64,000 nucleotides of DNA from Catenaria anguillulae PL171 (GCA_002102555.1 MCFL01000031.1:124001-188000), one strand, 5' to 3'. Positions 23,695-35,369 are shown, counted from the stretch's first letter. Notes: generated by a model from the letters alone, not told the origin. A program made the numbers and translations.

Positions 23695-26600
23695 ATGCCC
23701 TCGCCTCCGCAGTCCCCGGCGCGCCGCCAAATCCCGACAAGGGACGGCAAGTTTGTCATTGGCGTGTGCGCGATGGACGCCAAGGCCCGCTCAAAACCCA
23801 TGCGCAATATTCTCAACCGACTCGTGGCCACCGGTCATTTTGAAGTACAGATATTCGGAGATAAGCAAATTCTCTCGGAAAAGATTGAAGATTGGCCAGC
23901 ATGCAACTTCCTAATCTCGTTTTTCTCGACGGGATTTCCCCTGGACAAGGCCATCGAGTACGTCAAATTGCGCCGGCCGTACTTGGTCAACGATTTGGTC
24001 ACGCAAAAGGCCCTTTTTGACCGCCGGCTCGTGCTGGCCATCTTGGATCACATTGGCGTGCCGACGCCAAGACGCGTGCTCGTGAATCGGGACCTTGGCG
24101 ATGGAGGCAAGGAGGAAATCGACTTGTTTTCCGAGGAACTCGTCAGCAAGATTGAGCGGCACTTGAACCTCTACATTCCCAACGTTGTTGCTCCGACAAA
24201 GAGCGTCGAGCAGGTGGATTACGATACGCTGGTCGTGGATGGCGTGACGATTACCAAGCCGTTTGTAGAGAAACCCGTATCTGGCGAGGTATGCTCTGTA
24301 CCATTCATATTCACTCTTGACATCTCTTTGGTGCTCAAGAACTCATTTCCCTGGACAGGATCACAACATTTACATCTACTTTCACTCGTCGCAAGGCGGT
24401 GGGTGCCGCAAACTGTTCCGCAAAATCGCCAACAAGTCGTCCGAGTTCGTCCCGGACCTCTGGCAAATCCGCAACGACAACAACTCGTACATTTACGAGG
24501 AGTACCACGAGCAAGAGCAGCAATTTGACGTCAAAGTCTACACGCTCGGCCCAATCCACCAACACGCTGAAACACGCAAGTCGCCCGTGGTCGACGGCAT
24601 TGTGCAGCGCAACCACGACGGCAAGGAAATCCGGTACATTACCCAGCTTTCACCCGAAGAAAAGGAGTATGCACGGCGCGTGTGCTTGGCGTTTGGCCAG
24701 ACCATTTGCGGATTTGATTTGTTAAGGGTGGGCGGCAAGTCGTATGTGATTGACGTCAACGGGTGGTCGTTTGTCAAGGGAAACGACGGATACTACGACC
24801 AGTGTGCGGCCATCCTTTCTCGCCTGTTCCGCAATGCCGCAAAGCGCCACCGCGGATCGCTCATGTTGACCAAGGACGCCAGTTTTGAAAACCAGTGGAA
24901 GCTCAAGGGCTTCTTTGGCGTCATTCGGCATGGCGATCGCACTCCCAAGCTCAAGAAAAAATTCAGTTTCATGTCGTCGCCATTTGTCGAGTTGCTGGGT
25001 GGTGGTAAGGAAGAGGTCATTTTCAAGCGCGAAGAAACCAAGCGCGTGGCTGAGGCCGCTGAGCGTGCGTTGGAGCTGGGCCTTGAAAAGGAGGACCAGC
25101 TGCGCCTCGTTTTGGACATCTTGCGCGCCAAGGAGGACAACGAGGACGTCAAGGTCCAAGTCAAGCCGTCGTGGAAGAAGGGGTCCGACGGAGCCGTGCT
25201 CGATAAGTTGCAAGTAATTTGCAAGTGGGGCGGCCGATTCACGCATGCTGGTCGGCATCAATCGCTGGATTTGGGCGAAAACTTGCGCAAGGATCTCATG
25301 CTGCTCAATAAGGAGCTCCTCGAAGACGTCAAGGTGTACTCGGCGAGCGAGACACGGGTCGTGCAGACGGCCGAAGCGTTCATGGAGACTTTTCTGGATC
25401 AGCCTGCCGGGTCCATTTCCATCTCTTCACCATTACCACCGCCGCCGCCCTCTTCGTCAACCTCGTCTTTGGCCAATCCCGCTCCAACGTCCAACGGCAC
25501 CAAAGTCACCATGGAAATCCGTCGCGACATGCTGGACGATTCGAACGCCGCCAAGGAGGAAATGGAGCGCGTCAAGAAGTCTCTCAAGGCCACGCCCGAG
25601 AACCTTGTCTTGCCCGGAATCGACCACCTCGACGCATTTGTGGGCGAGCTCATGAACGACATGCGACAAATGCGGGCGTGCATGCACGCCAATTTCGCCA
25701 AGCTCGACGTATCCGCCATTCAGTCCGAGTGGTGCTGCGACGAGTCGCCCGCATTGTTCCGCGAGCGTTGGGAAAAGTTATTCAAGGAATTTTGCGACGG
25801 CGGCGATTTGGACCTGTCCAAGGTCAGTGACTTGTACGATATGCTCAAGGGCGATGTGTTGCACAACAAGAACTTTGTGAGCCGCATCTTTGTGGATGAG
25901 CCCGAGTTTGAGGTGCCGCGGCCGCCGCCCACGCCTGGCGGTGGGGCCGCCCGGACGGGGACGCCGCCCAATGTCACTGGCCAACAAGCGAGCAACGCTA
26001 GCCCGTTGCCGAGTGCTGGGTCGTCACCGTTGGTTGGTTTGGGGTTGAGCGTGGCGGCCGGCAACAACAACAGCAGCAACAACGGAAACCCGGCAGCGAC
26101 CATGCTCACGGCGGCCATTGATTCGATTGCCAACACGCCGTGCACGCCGTCGGCCATGACGCCGCCCAAGATGGTGTATCCGGCCATTCTCCGGGAACTG
26201 TACCGCAAAGCCAAAGTTCTCTTTGACTATGTTGGCCCCGCCGAATACGGATCGACCTCGGACGACAAGAAGCTCATTGGCTTGCTCACATCGTCGTCGC
26301 TCCTGCACCAAATTTTGGACGACCTCGAGGAAACCCGCCGCCGGCCCACTGGTGCAGCCACCCGCTTGTATTTCACCAAGGAGTCGCACGTGCACACGCT
26401 GCTCAATCTCGTGTACGTGTCTGGGATACCCACAAAGATTCCGCAGGCGCAGCTCGACGAGTTGGATTACTTGACGCAAATCACATTTGAGCTGTACGAG
26501 CGTGGGCGTGGGATCGGGTCAGAGACCGAAAAGGAGTTCTCTGTGCGCATTTCGTTCTCGCCGGGCGGGTACTGTGCCGAGCTGGTCGAGTTAAAGGTGG

Positions 26601-26776
26601 ACGAGAGGCATGCGATTTCTACGGCAGGGAGGAGGGATTTGACAGACCATGTCAGTTTGGATGAGGTGATGGTGGCTTTGAGCAAGTTGATCGCGGAGGG
26701 GTCAGCCAACGATGCCGATGGTAAGGTGTCGCCGAGTGCGGGAATGAGCGAGGATTCGTCGGCCATGTCCATGTGA
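23695..26776 (+). CDS. VIP1: VIP1/PPIP5K inositol-pyrophosphate synthase (bifunctional kinase/phosphatase)
   Basis: Phosphorylates position 1 of InsP6/5-InsP7 and carries a histidine-phosphatase domain that can reverse it; regulates phosphate signalling and, in fission yeast (Asp1), growth polarity and microtubules. Two exons, 23695..24288 and 24359..26776, in phase, 1003 residues. The N-terminal ATP-grasp kinase covers about residues 18-345 (KFVIGVCAMDAKARSKPM, RRPYLVNDL, then FDVKVYTLGP and SYVIDVNGWSFVKGN). The phosphatase starts at RHGDRTPK near residue 388, with KWGGRFTHAGRHQSLDLGE and SASETRVVQTAEAF. A Ser/Pro/Asn-rich insert near residues 725-810 separates phosphatase segments. The C-terminus is Ser-rich. 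Length and domain order match fungal homologues. Confidence 0.96.
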
Positions 26777-26919
26777 GCTGGCATGGGAGTTTTTGGTTAG
26801 ACTTGATTTCACCTGTTCCGTCTGTATCTGTAGTAGTACCACATGTTGTGATTTTTTCTACCCTCCCCATGCCATTCACTGCCATTCACTGGACTGTCGT
26901 GACATTTAATCATTCATTC

Positions 26920-26925
26920 AATAAA
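26920..26925 (+). terminator. Polyadenylation signal AATAAA after VIP1
   Basis: AATAAA about 145 bases after the VIP1 stop, within the 255-base convergent gap to the seryl-tRNA synthetase gene. Confidence 0.4.
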
Positions 26926-27031
26926 GTGCTACTTGGCCAGTTCGGGGAGTGCCGACCACAGCTAAGTATTTACCATCCAAGGAAATGCATATGGATATGT
27001 ACTTCTATTGCATGTGTCGTCACCGAAAAGC

Positions 27032-28540
27032 TCACGCTTCTGGAGGTTGCAGCACGTCGACGCCCAACCACGGCCGCAATGCCTTGGGTACATAGACTGA
27101 CCCATCCTCCCGTTGATGCTGCTCCAAAATGGCCACAATGAGCCTTGGGATCGCTGCAGCGGTTCCATTCAGCGTGTACACGAAAGGCCTGGCCTCGCTA
27201 CCAACGGCCTTGCCGGGCGCCTGCTCGGTTCGAATGCCCAGCCTGCGTGCTTGATAGTCCGTGCACGCCGACATGCTCGACACCTCACCCCACTCGCCAA
27301 CACCCATTGCCCCGCGGCCGGGCATGTAGGCTTCCATATCGACCTTGCGCGCAGCCGCTGCGCCAAGCTCCTCGGTCGGCATGAGCAACACGCGCGCATG
27401 CAGTTCCAAGGCCTGCATCATATCGCGCTGCACGCACATGATGGCCTCCCACACGGCCTTGCTGGCCGCGGCCGTCGGCTCGGTCAGCGCAAACAGCTCG
27501 ACCTTGGAAAACTGATGCACGCGATACAGCCCGCGCGTGTCTGCGCCCCTTGCGCCTGACTCGGCACGGAACGCGCGCCCAAATGCAACATACATCCGGG
27601 GCAGCGCGGCCCTTGGGATCTCGCTGTTGGCGTGCATGCCCGCCAATGGGATTTCGGCTGTGGCGGCGAGCACAAGGGCATCGGGTGAATCGGCAGCTGA
27701 TGCGGCTTCGGCGTGGTGCACTACAGAGTAGTTTTGCGTTTGGCGTGGGTCGCGCGGGTGGAAGCCGCAGGCGGCCGAAACGGAGCGCTTGACAACATCT
27801 GGCGGGGAGATGGGCGTGAAACCGTGGCGAATGGCGATTTGCGTGGCGAGCTGCGCGAGGGCAAGTTCAAGAAGGGCGCCGGCGTTTTTCAGGTAGTAAA
27901 AGGATGTGCCCGTGACTTTGGCACCGGCTGGAAGATCGATCAGGTCAAGGTGGGTTGCGAGCGTGACATGGTCCTTCGGCGGGAAGGTGTGGGCAGGTTT
28001 GCTGCCAAGGAGATCGATCAGCTTGGCATTGGATTCGGGTCCAATAGGAACATCTGGCTCGGAAAAATTTGGAATGTGGACGGCTTCGGCGAACAGGGCC
28101 GCTTCAACGTCGGCGACCTGTTTGGAGAGGTCCTTGACTTGAGCCTTGAGCTCAGAGCCTTGATTCCGAAGGGAAGTCATAGCATCCTTATTGCCCGCTT
28201 TGGCCAAATGCTTGATTTCCTTGGCAACGTCGTTGGCCTGCTGCTGGAGGGATTGAAGCTGGTATTTGGTTTGGCCCCATTGAGCGTACAGTGCGGCGGT
28301 CTTGTGAGCGTCTACGCCAGTGGCATTACGCAGCTCGGCGTTACGCTGGTACTTGTGCGGGTCGGCGGCAATGGCTTTGAGATTCAGAGAGGGCCGAGCA
28401 GGAATGTGCGTGGCCGAGTTTGCCACCCTGACTGGGCTAGATCTTGCGAGATGGACGGGAGCCGAGGTCGAGTACCGGAGTGCCGCTGGGACACTGAGGC
28501 TCCGCTTCAAGGCGGAGCAAGTGATCTTTGTTTGAATCAT
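27032..28540 (-). CDS. DIA4: Seryl-tRNA synthetase, mitochondrial
   Basis: Class II synthetase charging tRNA-Ser, predicted mitochondrial. Single exon of 502 residues. The N-terminus (ALKRSLSVPAALRYSTSAP) is basic and Ser/Ala-rich with no acidic residue, as in a matrix targeting signal. The tRNA-binding coiled-coil arm spans about residues 70-150 (YQLQSLQQQANDVAKEIKHL). The catalytic domain has the class II motif 2 region FGRAFRAESGARGADTRGLY followed by VHQFSKVELF, and motif 3 near the end (LNGTAAAIPRLIVAILEQHQ). The serine-specific TAEIPL block is present. No intron and no irregularity. Confidence 0.94.
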   Translation of the reverse strand: MIQTKITCSALKRSLSVPAALRYSTSAPVHLARSSPVRVANSATHIPARPSLNLKAIAADPHKYQRNAELRNATGVDAHKTAALYAQWGQTKYQLQSLQQQANDVAKEIKHLAKAGNKDAMTSLRNQGSELKAQVKDLSKQVADVEAALFAEAVHIPNFSEPDVPIGPESNAKLIDLLGSKPAHTFPPKDHVTLATHLDLIDLPAGAKVTGTSFYYLKNAGALLELALAQLATQIAIRHGFTPISPPDVVKRSVSAACGFHPRDPRQTQNYSVVHHAEAASAADSPDALVLAATAEIPLAGMHANSEIPRAALPRMYVAFGRAFRAESGARGADTRGLYRVHQFSKVELFALTEPTAAASKAVWEAIMCVQRDMMQALELHARVLLMPTEELGAAAARKVDMEAYMPGRGAMGVGEWGEVSSMSACTDYQARRLGIRTEQAPGKAVGSEARPFVYTLNGTAAAIPRLIVAILEQHQREDGSVYVPKALRPWLGVDVLQPPEA

Positions 28541-29116
28541 GATGAAGAATCAAGTGATTGCATCGAGTACTTTGCCGCAATCGGTATGGATGTGTACATA
28601 TCCGACGACCAAACGTAAACGTTATACGTTTTCGGAGAGGGCCCAATTCACACTCTCTCGCGCTGTCTCACGCGGTTCCATCGGCGGATTCCACGTCCAC
28701 GTCGTCACTACATTGCGAAGATCATTCACCGTTCAGAGCATAGGGAGTTGACAGACAGGCGTCGCACCTGGTCCAGGGAGCTATTTACCTATTGAAATAA
28801 ATATGGGCCTTCAGCAGAGATTCTTGAAGAAGTTGCACGTGACGACTCTTGCGGTCACGCTTTACCGCAGTAAGTACATACCCTTCCCACGCGACTGCTG
28901 CGAACTCGCAAGTGGGGCCGAGGCTCTGCTTGTGCTTGGGAACAGTGCGTAAGCACTGTGGGAACAGCTAAAAAGTTCATGGATCCCCAGTCTGCCACCG
29001 CGATTTCCACTTCCCACTTCCCATCGAGCCCGCCAGATCCTTCCTTCACTCCGACCGTAGACTTTCCATTCGTAGACTGCAAGCCTTCTTGCGCCTGTCA
29101 CTTCTTTGGCCGTACC
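28541..29116. other. Divergent intergenic region SerRS / tyrosinase copy 1
   Basis: No supported gene. A plus-strand frame is open from 28958 into the tyrosinase first exon; the hydrophobic signal-anchor segment begins only after the ATG at 29117, so the earlier part is probably 5' leader. Confidence 0.4.
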
Positions 29117-30752
29117 ATGTTCGACCGTCATCGCCTGCTTTCCGCTCGCGTTGTTGCGATAACCGCGAGCCTTTTGGCGCTTTGGATCCATTGGCCTCTC
29201 CCAACTCGAGCGCCATGGTCTTCAACACGAGAACCCGAGTTGTCCAGTAACTTACCAAATTGGGGCAGCGTCTGCTCTCAAGGTTATAGGTCCCGCCAAA
29301 GCTTTTCGACATTGACCTCGAGCGCGCGTCTGGACTTCGTAGAAGCATTTCTCAGGTGCGATATCATTCTGTGTATTTGCTGTGTGTGGCGATGACGGCC
29401 TTACAAAACGTGCTTGGGTTGCAGTATGAAGCAATCAGGCTTTCTCGACCAGCTCGTCGTCAAGCACCTCAGCGTCCCGCCATCGTTGTTCCTGGTTTCT
29501 TCCAGTACACCGAGCCATGCTTTACGGATTCGAAACGGAGTTGCTCAGCTTGTCCAACGGTCAACTGTAAGGGATTCCTTACTGGGACCCTTTGGAAAAA
29601 GACCCTGAAATGCCGTTTTCAAGTTCTGTGTTTGGTCCCAACGGTCTTGCATCGATGCGTCAAGGCCCGTTGGGACCACCATTTCGAAGGTTGACTGATG
29701 TTGACGGCGAGCTCGTGACAAGAAGCCCAAGTTGGGAATCTCAAGACGAATTTGCCCAGGTTCCGACTTCTCAAATGATTGCACAAGTGCTGCAAAGTGC
29801 ATCATCGTTTGGGTACATGTCCAGTATGATCGAGATTGTGCCACACGTCAGGTACCATTTGCTTATCGGGGGGCACGTGGAGTTCCCGCGTACAGCCCTT
29901 CGGATCCCGTGGTATGCAGGCCGACTTTTGCATTTAGAAAATGAAGGTGACTTGTCACTCACCCAATCCTCCATTCACATGTGTAAAGACAGTTTTGGCT
30001 TCATCGTACCTGAACGCCGTGGATTCATTTTCAAAAATGCGAGACTCGAGCTCGAGCCTAACCCAAATCGTTGGATCACAGACACGTGTACCGACATGCT
30101 CTGGGCTGTTTGGCAATACATGGACAGCAGTAACCTAAACAATCTCGAGACCGTGGACGACCAACTCCCCATCGAACCGAGCGACCCCGTTCCCGAGTAT
30201 GAAGACCTGTACACGGCGCGCGACATGCTCAACTTCTACACGCGCCTGTGTTATGTCTACCAAACTCCTCTCGCCTTGCCACCCTCCAGCATGCGTCGCC
30301 GAGACGCTGTCCAGCACAACAAGACTGCGGCCGCAACAACAGCCAAGACCCGGCCAAAGTCGCACCCACACGCTCCGTTTCGCAAACTGGCCAGGTTGGA
30401 CAATACCAAGTGGAAGATGTGGATGCCCAACATTTCGATGGAGGCCGTCAGGAAGGCGGAAGAGGCATATGACGACTTGGTTGACAAGACTAACGCGGCC
30501 ATTCAAGAGGGAAAGATGAAGCTGCAAGATTTGAAGACCATCAAAGAGTACTGGGATGCCATGGCCAAGAATCGCACAGCCAGTAACGACGACTGCCAGG
30601 ACACGGCCATTCCCGCCGTGAAAGCGCAAAGGTCACAATCGATGCAGCAGATGTCTGCCTCGTCCTCGGCTAATGTCATGGGAAGCGCAGGAGCCTTTGG
30701 CATTGGCTTGGGTGCTCTGATGTTGTGGTTGCTTGTCAGTTTCTCTTTGTAG
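29117..30752 (+). pseudogene. Tyrosinase-like membrane-anchored protein, copy 1, with three lesions
   Basis: Type-3 copper oxidase family. Exons 29117..29355, 29425..29911, 29993..30005 (13 bases) and 30082..30752 match copy 2 (43217..44861) in architecture: exons 2 and 3 are the same size (487 and 13 bases). The N-terminus has a hydrophobic signal/anchor (VVAITASLLALWIHW). CuA elements are VVKH and WFLPVHRAM; CuB elements are VPHVRYHLLIGGH and, across the microexon, DPV-FWLHH-TCTDMLWAVWQ. The end is hydrophobic (GAFGIGLGALMLWLLVSFSL), as in a GPI or tail signal. Compared with copy 2, exon 2 has one extra base near 29480, an in-frame TAA at 29578 in the middle of the copper domain, and one base missing near 29880. 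The first and last changes cancel in length. As written no full-length enzyme can be made; sequence error is the alternative. Confidence 0.75.
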
Positions 30753-31052
30753 CACTACAGTCCTTCCGTTTCCCCATTGAAATCTATCCACTTTTGTCCT
30801 TGCCTAACCCATTTGACCACCACTCTACTCGACTGGCTATCGCGAGCTTGCTGCTCAACTCACTCGATCTTCTTGCCACTCTCGAACATTGTTTTGGCCA
30901 GACTTTTGTTTTGGTCGTATTTGACTTTCTTGGTCTTAACTGGTCTATGCAATGCTGTGGGCACAGAATCATGATCATGCATATGCACGATGGAGCATGA
31001 GTAAACGGGCAAATATGGAGTCGAATCGACCGACCCAAGTGCTTCGTCTGAT

Positions 31053-33142
31053 TTACTTTGTCCCAAAAACAAGCGTAAACAGCACTCCAATCAGCATCAC
31101 GACGAAAGGGAAAAACCAATGAACTCCAGACGCCATCGGTATTGGCACCCCGGCCTCACGGCAAACGGGCCATTCTCGGCTTTGCTCTCTTCCCAACGAG
31201 TCCTGACTTGGCTCGCGCCTCACCTTGTCTCCCAAAACCTCTAAACTAGTACTCAGTGAATGTGATGCTGCCCCGCTCTCCACATCCCCAGCCTCGTCCT
31301 CATGTTGCTCGTGCAAGGCATCCATGCTTCGACTCCCACTTGCCGACGACGCCGGCGAACGACTCCGCGCGACACCTCGGGCGCGACTTCGACTTCGGCT
31401 GTGTCCCGACGCTTGCATGCTCACAGGCAATTCAATCAGATCCTCCCCATCGTGTGCATCTCGGTTGTTTCCCACAACTCCATCGACCAGTCTCATGAGA
31501 GACCCGTGCAAGTGGCCCAGTCGAACACCGGCCATTTTGTCGGCGAATCCTGCAAATCCGAGCCACGAGCCCATTTGCGATCCCACAATGCCTGTTGGCG
31601 CGCCGAGGACCGAGGGGGCCATCTGGCGCGTGTCACTTGTGACGGATTTGGCGCGCGGTCGCGTAAATGTGGATAACGGGCTTGAGACATTTGTAGAAAT
31701 AGCAGACAGAGGTCCGACGGAACGACCACGGACGGATGGTGGTGGATGGTGTGGATGTGTATCGATGCGAATCGATTGACGGCCGCGCGCTTGCGAGGTG
31801 TCCTCATATGGAGGAAGACCTGTCATCTGTGCGGTTGGAGGACAGATCGAGTCTTGGACAGCGGCGGATGGCGAGGCGAGCTTCTTCCCTAGCAACCAGT
31901 GAGAGTCGGTGATGAGGCCGACATCTGTACGTTGGGTCGGATTGCGAGCAAAGCATGCACGGAGCAGTTGGACAGATTCTGTATACAGACGCAGGTCAGG
32001 GAGGACGGTGAAGGTACCGATTTCGAAGCAAACGCGACCATATACCCATCGATAGTGTTTTCGGGAGTCTAGGATTGGCCTGCCACACTGCCTGCCTCAA
32101 CGACTTGAAGTCCTTACCATCGAACGGTAAGCTTGAAGTGAGCATTGTGTAAAGGACCACGCCCAAACTCCAAATGTCGGATTCCGGGCCATAAAATTCC
32201 CATCCAAAATGAACCTCGGGCGAAGCAAAGGGCGGCGATCCGGCAAACGATTTGAGCGGCTGGGTCCACGAGTAGCGCACGGTAAGTCCGAAATCACACA
32301 GGCGGATTTGCTTGCCGTCGTTGGTCAAGAGGACATTGTCAAGCTGATAAGTGATAGCAGCGCATGTGAATGGAGGTCCCGTGTTGCTGATTGAGAGGAT
32401 GAGGGCATACCTTGATATCTCGATGAACCCACCCCTTCTCATGCAAGTACCCGACCGCACTCACGAGCTGCGCAAACAATGGCCGCGCATCTTCCTCCTT
32501 GTATGCGCCAAATCCAGCCAGTTGCTTGTGCAAATCGCCTCTGGGCAAATACTCCATCACCATGTGTAAAACTGCCTCGGTTTCCACAACGTCAATCAAT
32601 CGAATAATGTTGGGATGCGGTGGAATCAAATTGCGCAGAAACGAGCACTCAGCTGCAAAGTTTGTCGCTGGTTTTTTGCCATCCACGAGTGCGCCATCGT
32701 TGCTGGATACCGGTGACGCCGCAGGCGAGCGCGATCGCTTCGCGATACGCAACTTATCGAGCGATTTGATGGCGACGCGCTCATTGGTGCGCAGGCATTT
32801 GGCAGAGTAGACAACGCCAAAGCTGCCGTTGCCGACGAGGCGGCGGATCTTGTACCCTGGAAGGCCTTCGAGGAAGGTGGGAACAACTACCTGTGGCTTT
32901 GTGGGGACCGAAGGCACCAAACTGGGGTGGGAAGAGCAAGTGGAGGGTGGTTGGTCACACGAGGAGGAGGAAGAAGAAGCAGATTTGGTGGTGGTACAAA
33001 GGGTGGTATCCGAGGCTGCGAGCGAGCGAGGGTGGCCGAGTGGGCTAGACTGTTCAACGCTGCCCTTCTCAGGCTGATTCGGAAGATCGTTATTCAAAGG
33101 GTGGATCGTGGTGGTCATCACGGCGTTATGCAGCAAAGTCAT
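31053..33142 (-). CDS. Serine/threonine protein kinase with C-terminal membrane anchor
   Basis: Exons 32411..33142, 32118..32343 and 31053..32068 give 657 residues. A Ser-rich leader precedes the kinase domain at about residues 90-400: VGNGSFGVVYSAK, VAIKSLDKL, HRDIKLDNVLL (spanning the first intron), LCDFGLTVRYSW, SPEVHFGWEFYGPESDIWSL, then LPFDDSRKHYRWV. The 49-base second intron (GTAAGG) is needed for this last block and for the final helix LLRACFARNPTQRTDVGLIT. A long Ser/Arg-rich tail follows (SRSRSRARGVARSRSPASSA) and the protein ends in one hydrophobic segment, WFFPFVVMLIGVLFTLVFG, with two residues after it. This predicts a tail-anchored kinase facing the cytosol. The family is nearest CAMK/AMPK-like kinases; no closer name is justified. 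It is read divergently from the secreted protein at 33486. Confidence 0.82.
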
Positions 33143-33485
33143 CACATATCCAGGACGTATTGCATTGACTGCCTTTTCCCAAAGATCCGCTGAGCATATC
33201 GCTTTACAGGCACAAGTCTCAGCCGTACCGGTAGTTGCACGTGGATTCAAGTTGCTGCGTGGATTCTAGTTGCTGCGGACGCGACGGGTTTCATGACTTC
33301 AAATCGACGACCTCATTGCACAACGTTTCTTCGCCACAGCACTCGAGTCGTGAATCATAATTGCTAAATACTTGACGGATGGAAAGCAAGCTATGTAGAC
33401 TCTGCCATGGATACTTGAGGCACTTGGCCATTCTGCTCGATCCTCTCGTTAATCCTCTCTGAAACTCTCGTCCATCATCAACATC
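33143..33485. promoter_or_regulatory. Divergent promoter region, kinase / secreted protein
   Basis: About 340 bases between divergent start codons. The kinase frame remains open upstream of its ATG to about 33250 but without another ATG. No specific sites identified. Confidence 0.4.
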
Positions 33486-35369
33486 ATGCAGCGCAATCAT
33501 CCGGCACTTGGCGGTCGCCTCAGTCGACCCAGCATCCGAACAGTCGCACTGGCCGGGCTGGCGGCTCTTTGCCTGAAGGCACTCTGCACACACGCCCACG
33601 ACCATCACAGCCACGATCAAGACCACGCACATGGCGACGGACACGATCCAAACAGCGCCGAGCACGCCACTTCGCGGCTCTGGGACCCGTCCAACCGAGG
33701 CTCGCTGATTGCGCTCGACTTGGACCACCCAACCTTTACGGCACTGTACTACGACACCCTCACAGAGTCGATTCAGTCTTGGTCTGCGCCCGTGTGCCTG
33801 ATTGACCGCGGGCCACGGGCGGACGCTCCCGGCGCGGACCAACATCGATTCCAACTCTGCCCACCTGATGCCAACGCCTCAAGCAACAGCGCCGGGTATG
33901 CCAGCATCGTCGATGGCGCAACGGGTGAACCTATCAATAACCCGCGCAATGGGATCCGGACTTTTGCCCAACCAGGCGTCGGGCAAGTATACACGGACCT
34001 CCTGGCGGCGTTCGAGTCGCAGTCCATTTTTGTCAACAAATCATCATCACCGACAGCCAACGGCGCACCAGACCCGAGCCTTATCTCAATCAAACTGGCA
34101 TCACCAGTCACCCGAACCGACCTCAAACACGCGGGCATCGCCGACATCCGCAGCTTTTGGCGCCTAACGTCGACCCCATTGCACTCGCGCGACCTGCTCA
34201 CGCCCACCCAAGTCCTGACGATTTACCTGGGCCTCATCTTCCGGCACGTCTCTGGCCTCCTCTGGTCTGAATCCCACCTCCCAATCTCGTCCGCGCGCAT
34301 CTCGGGCATTCTCCCCATCATTCCCGGCGCCTGGCCCGCATACCAGTCATCGGGTCCAAACGATTCGTCGCCGCTGTCGGCACTCCTGCGTGCGCTACCT
34401 GCATATGATTCGCAACCGCCGAGCGTGTTTCGCACGCTTGTGCGGCCCGTGGCGACCGTCCATGGCGCTCAGGTGGATCAGGTCGCAGAGTGTTTGCACA
34501 GGTCGCTCAAGGTGCTTGTGGTGCACAAAGACTCAAGAAACGTCGGGCAGGCGCAGTTGGTCAATGTCCCATTGTCGGATTTTGTGAGTGTCGAGCCCGT
34601 GCGGGTCAAGTCGGCGCTGGCGATGGATGTGGGCGTCGTCAAGACGCTAGTTGGCGAAAATGTGACGCATGTCATGTTGACAGGCGGCGGTTGGACGCAG
34701 CAGGACGGAGTTTCGCTGAACGATGCTGTGCCTCACGCTGATGTTTCTGTCGCTGGCACAGACGAGTGGACCCGTGTGCCATACTTGTCAGCGGCGGCCA
34801 CCATTTTGGATCAACAATACTCGACGTGCTCGTGCGGCAAGCGGGACACGATGGTTGCCCGGTGTGACTTGATTTCGGGCGCAGGCTCAGCGGCAACGAA
34901 CGGGATGCCACAGGTCGTTGCGGCATCGGCGCCACCGGCGGCTCCGCTCATGCTCGCGTCGGGCACCACGACGGATTATTATGCGCGACACTTTATAACT
35001 GGCAAATGGACCTACATTGGTCGGCATTTCAACTCGTCGCCCATCCGTGTCCACGAGCGCGGATGGGATGTCGGCCGCGTTTCCAACGGCGCGTGTGTTC
35101 CGCGTGCGGACCCGCGCGATTTGCAGCAGCGCAAGCACATTTCAAAACACCGAGTGCATTTGGGGTTGCCGCCCGCTTGGGCGCAGATTGTGTGCTTGAA
35201 CCCGTATCATGTTCCCGGGCGCGTGAGGCGGCTGGGCGAGAATGGGGTCGAGTTGGCCGTGGTTGAGTGGTGGGTTGTGGATAAGCGGTGGTTTGCACCA
35301 GATTTGGGCAAGGAAGAGGGCAGCGGCAGCGGCAAGCGGAATTCAAAGGCCAAGGGCAAGAGCAAGTAG
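33486..35369 (+). CDS. Unknown secreted protein with His-rich N-terminus
   Basis: Single open frame of 627 residues. A signal peptide is likely (RTVALAGLAALCLKALCTHA), followed at once by an unusual His/Asp block, HDHHSHDQDHAHGDGHD. The mature part is about 570 residues with scattered Cys (a CSCGK motif near residue 445), a few N-glycosylation sequons, and no internal membrane span that I can be sure of. The C-terminus is basic (SGSGKRNSKAKGKSK). Codon use resembles neighbouring genes and the frame is uninterrupted, so it is very likely real. I do not recognise the family. The His block could bind divalent metal; that is inference from composition only. Confidence 0.75.
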   Translation: MQRNHPALGGRLSRPSIRTVALAGLAALCLKALCTHAHDHHSHDQDHAHGDGHDPNSAEHATSRLWDPSNRGSLIALDLDHPTFTALYYDTLTESIQSWSAPVCLIDRGPRADAPGADQHRFQLCPPDANASSNSAGYASIVDGATGEPINNPRNGIRTFAQPGVGQVYTDLLAAFESQSIFVNKSSSPTANGAPDPSLISIKLASPVTRTDLKHAGIADIRSFWRLTSTPLHSRDLLTPTQVLTIYLGLIFRHVSGLLWSESHLPISSARISGILPIIPGAWPAYQSSGPNDSSPLSALLRALPAYDSQPPSVFRTLVRPVATVHGAQVDQVAECLHRSLKVLVVHKDSRNVGQAQLVNVPLSDFVSVEPVRVKSALAMDVGVVKTLVGENVTHVMLTGGGWTQQDGVSLNDAVPHADVSVAGTDEWTRVPYLSAAATILDQQYSTCSCGKRDTMVARCDLISGAGSAATNGMPQVVAASAPPAAPLMLASGTTTDYYARHFITGKWTYIGRHFNSSPIRVHERGWDVGRVSNGACVPRADPRDLQQRKHISKHRVHLGLPPAWAQIVCLNPYHVPGRVRRLGENGVELAVVEWWVVDKRWFAPDLGKEEGSGSGKRNSKAKGKSK

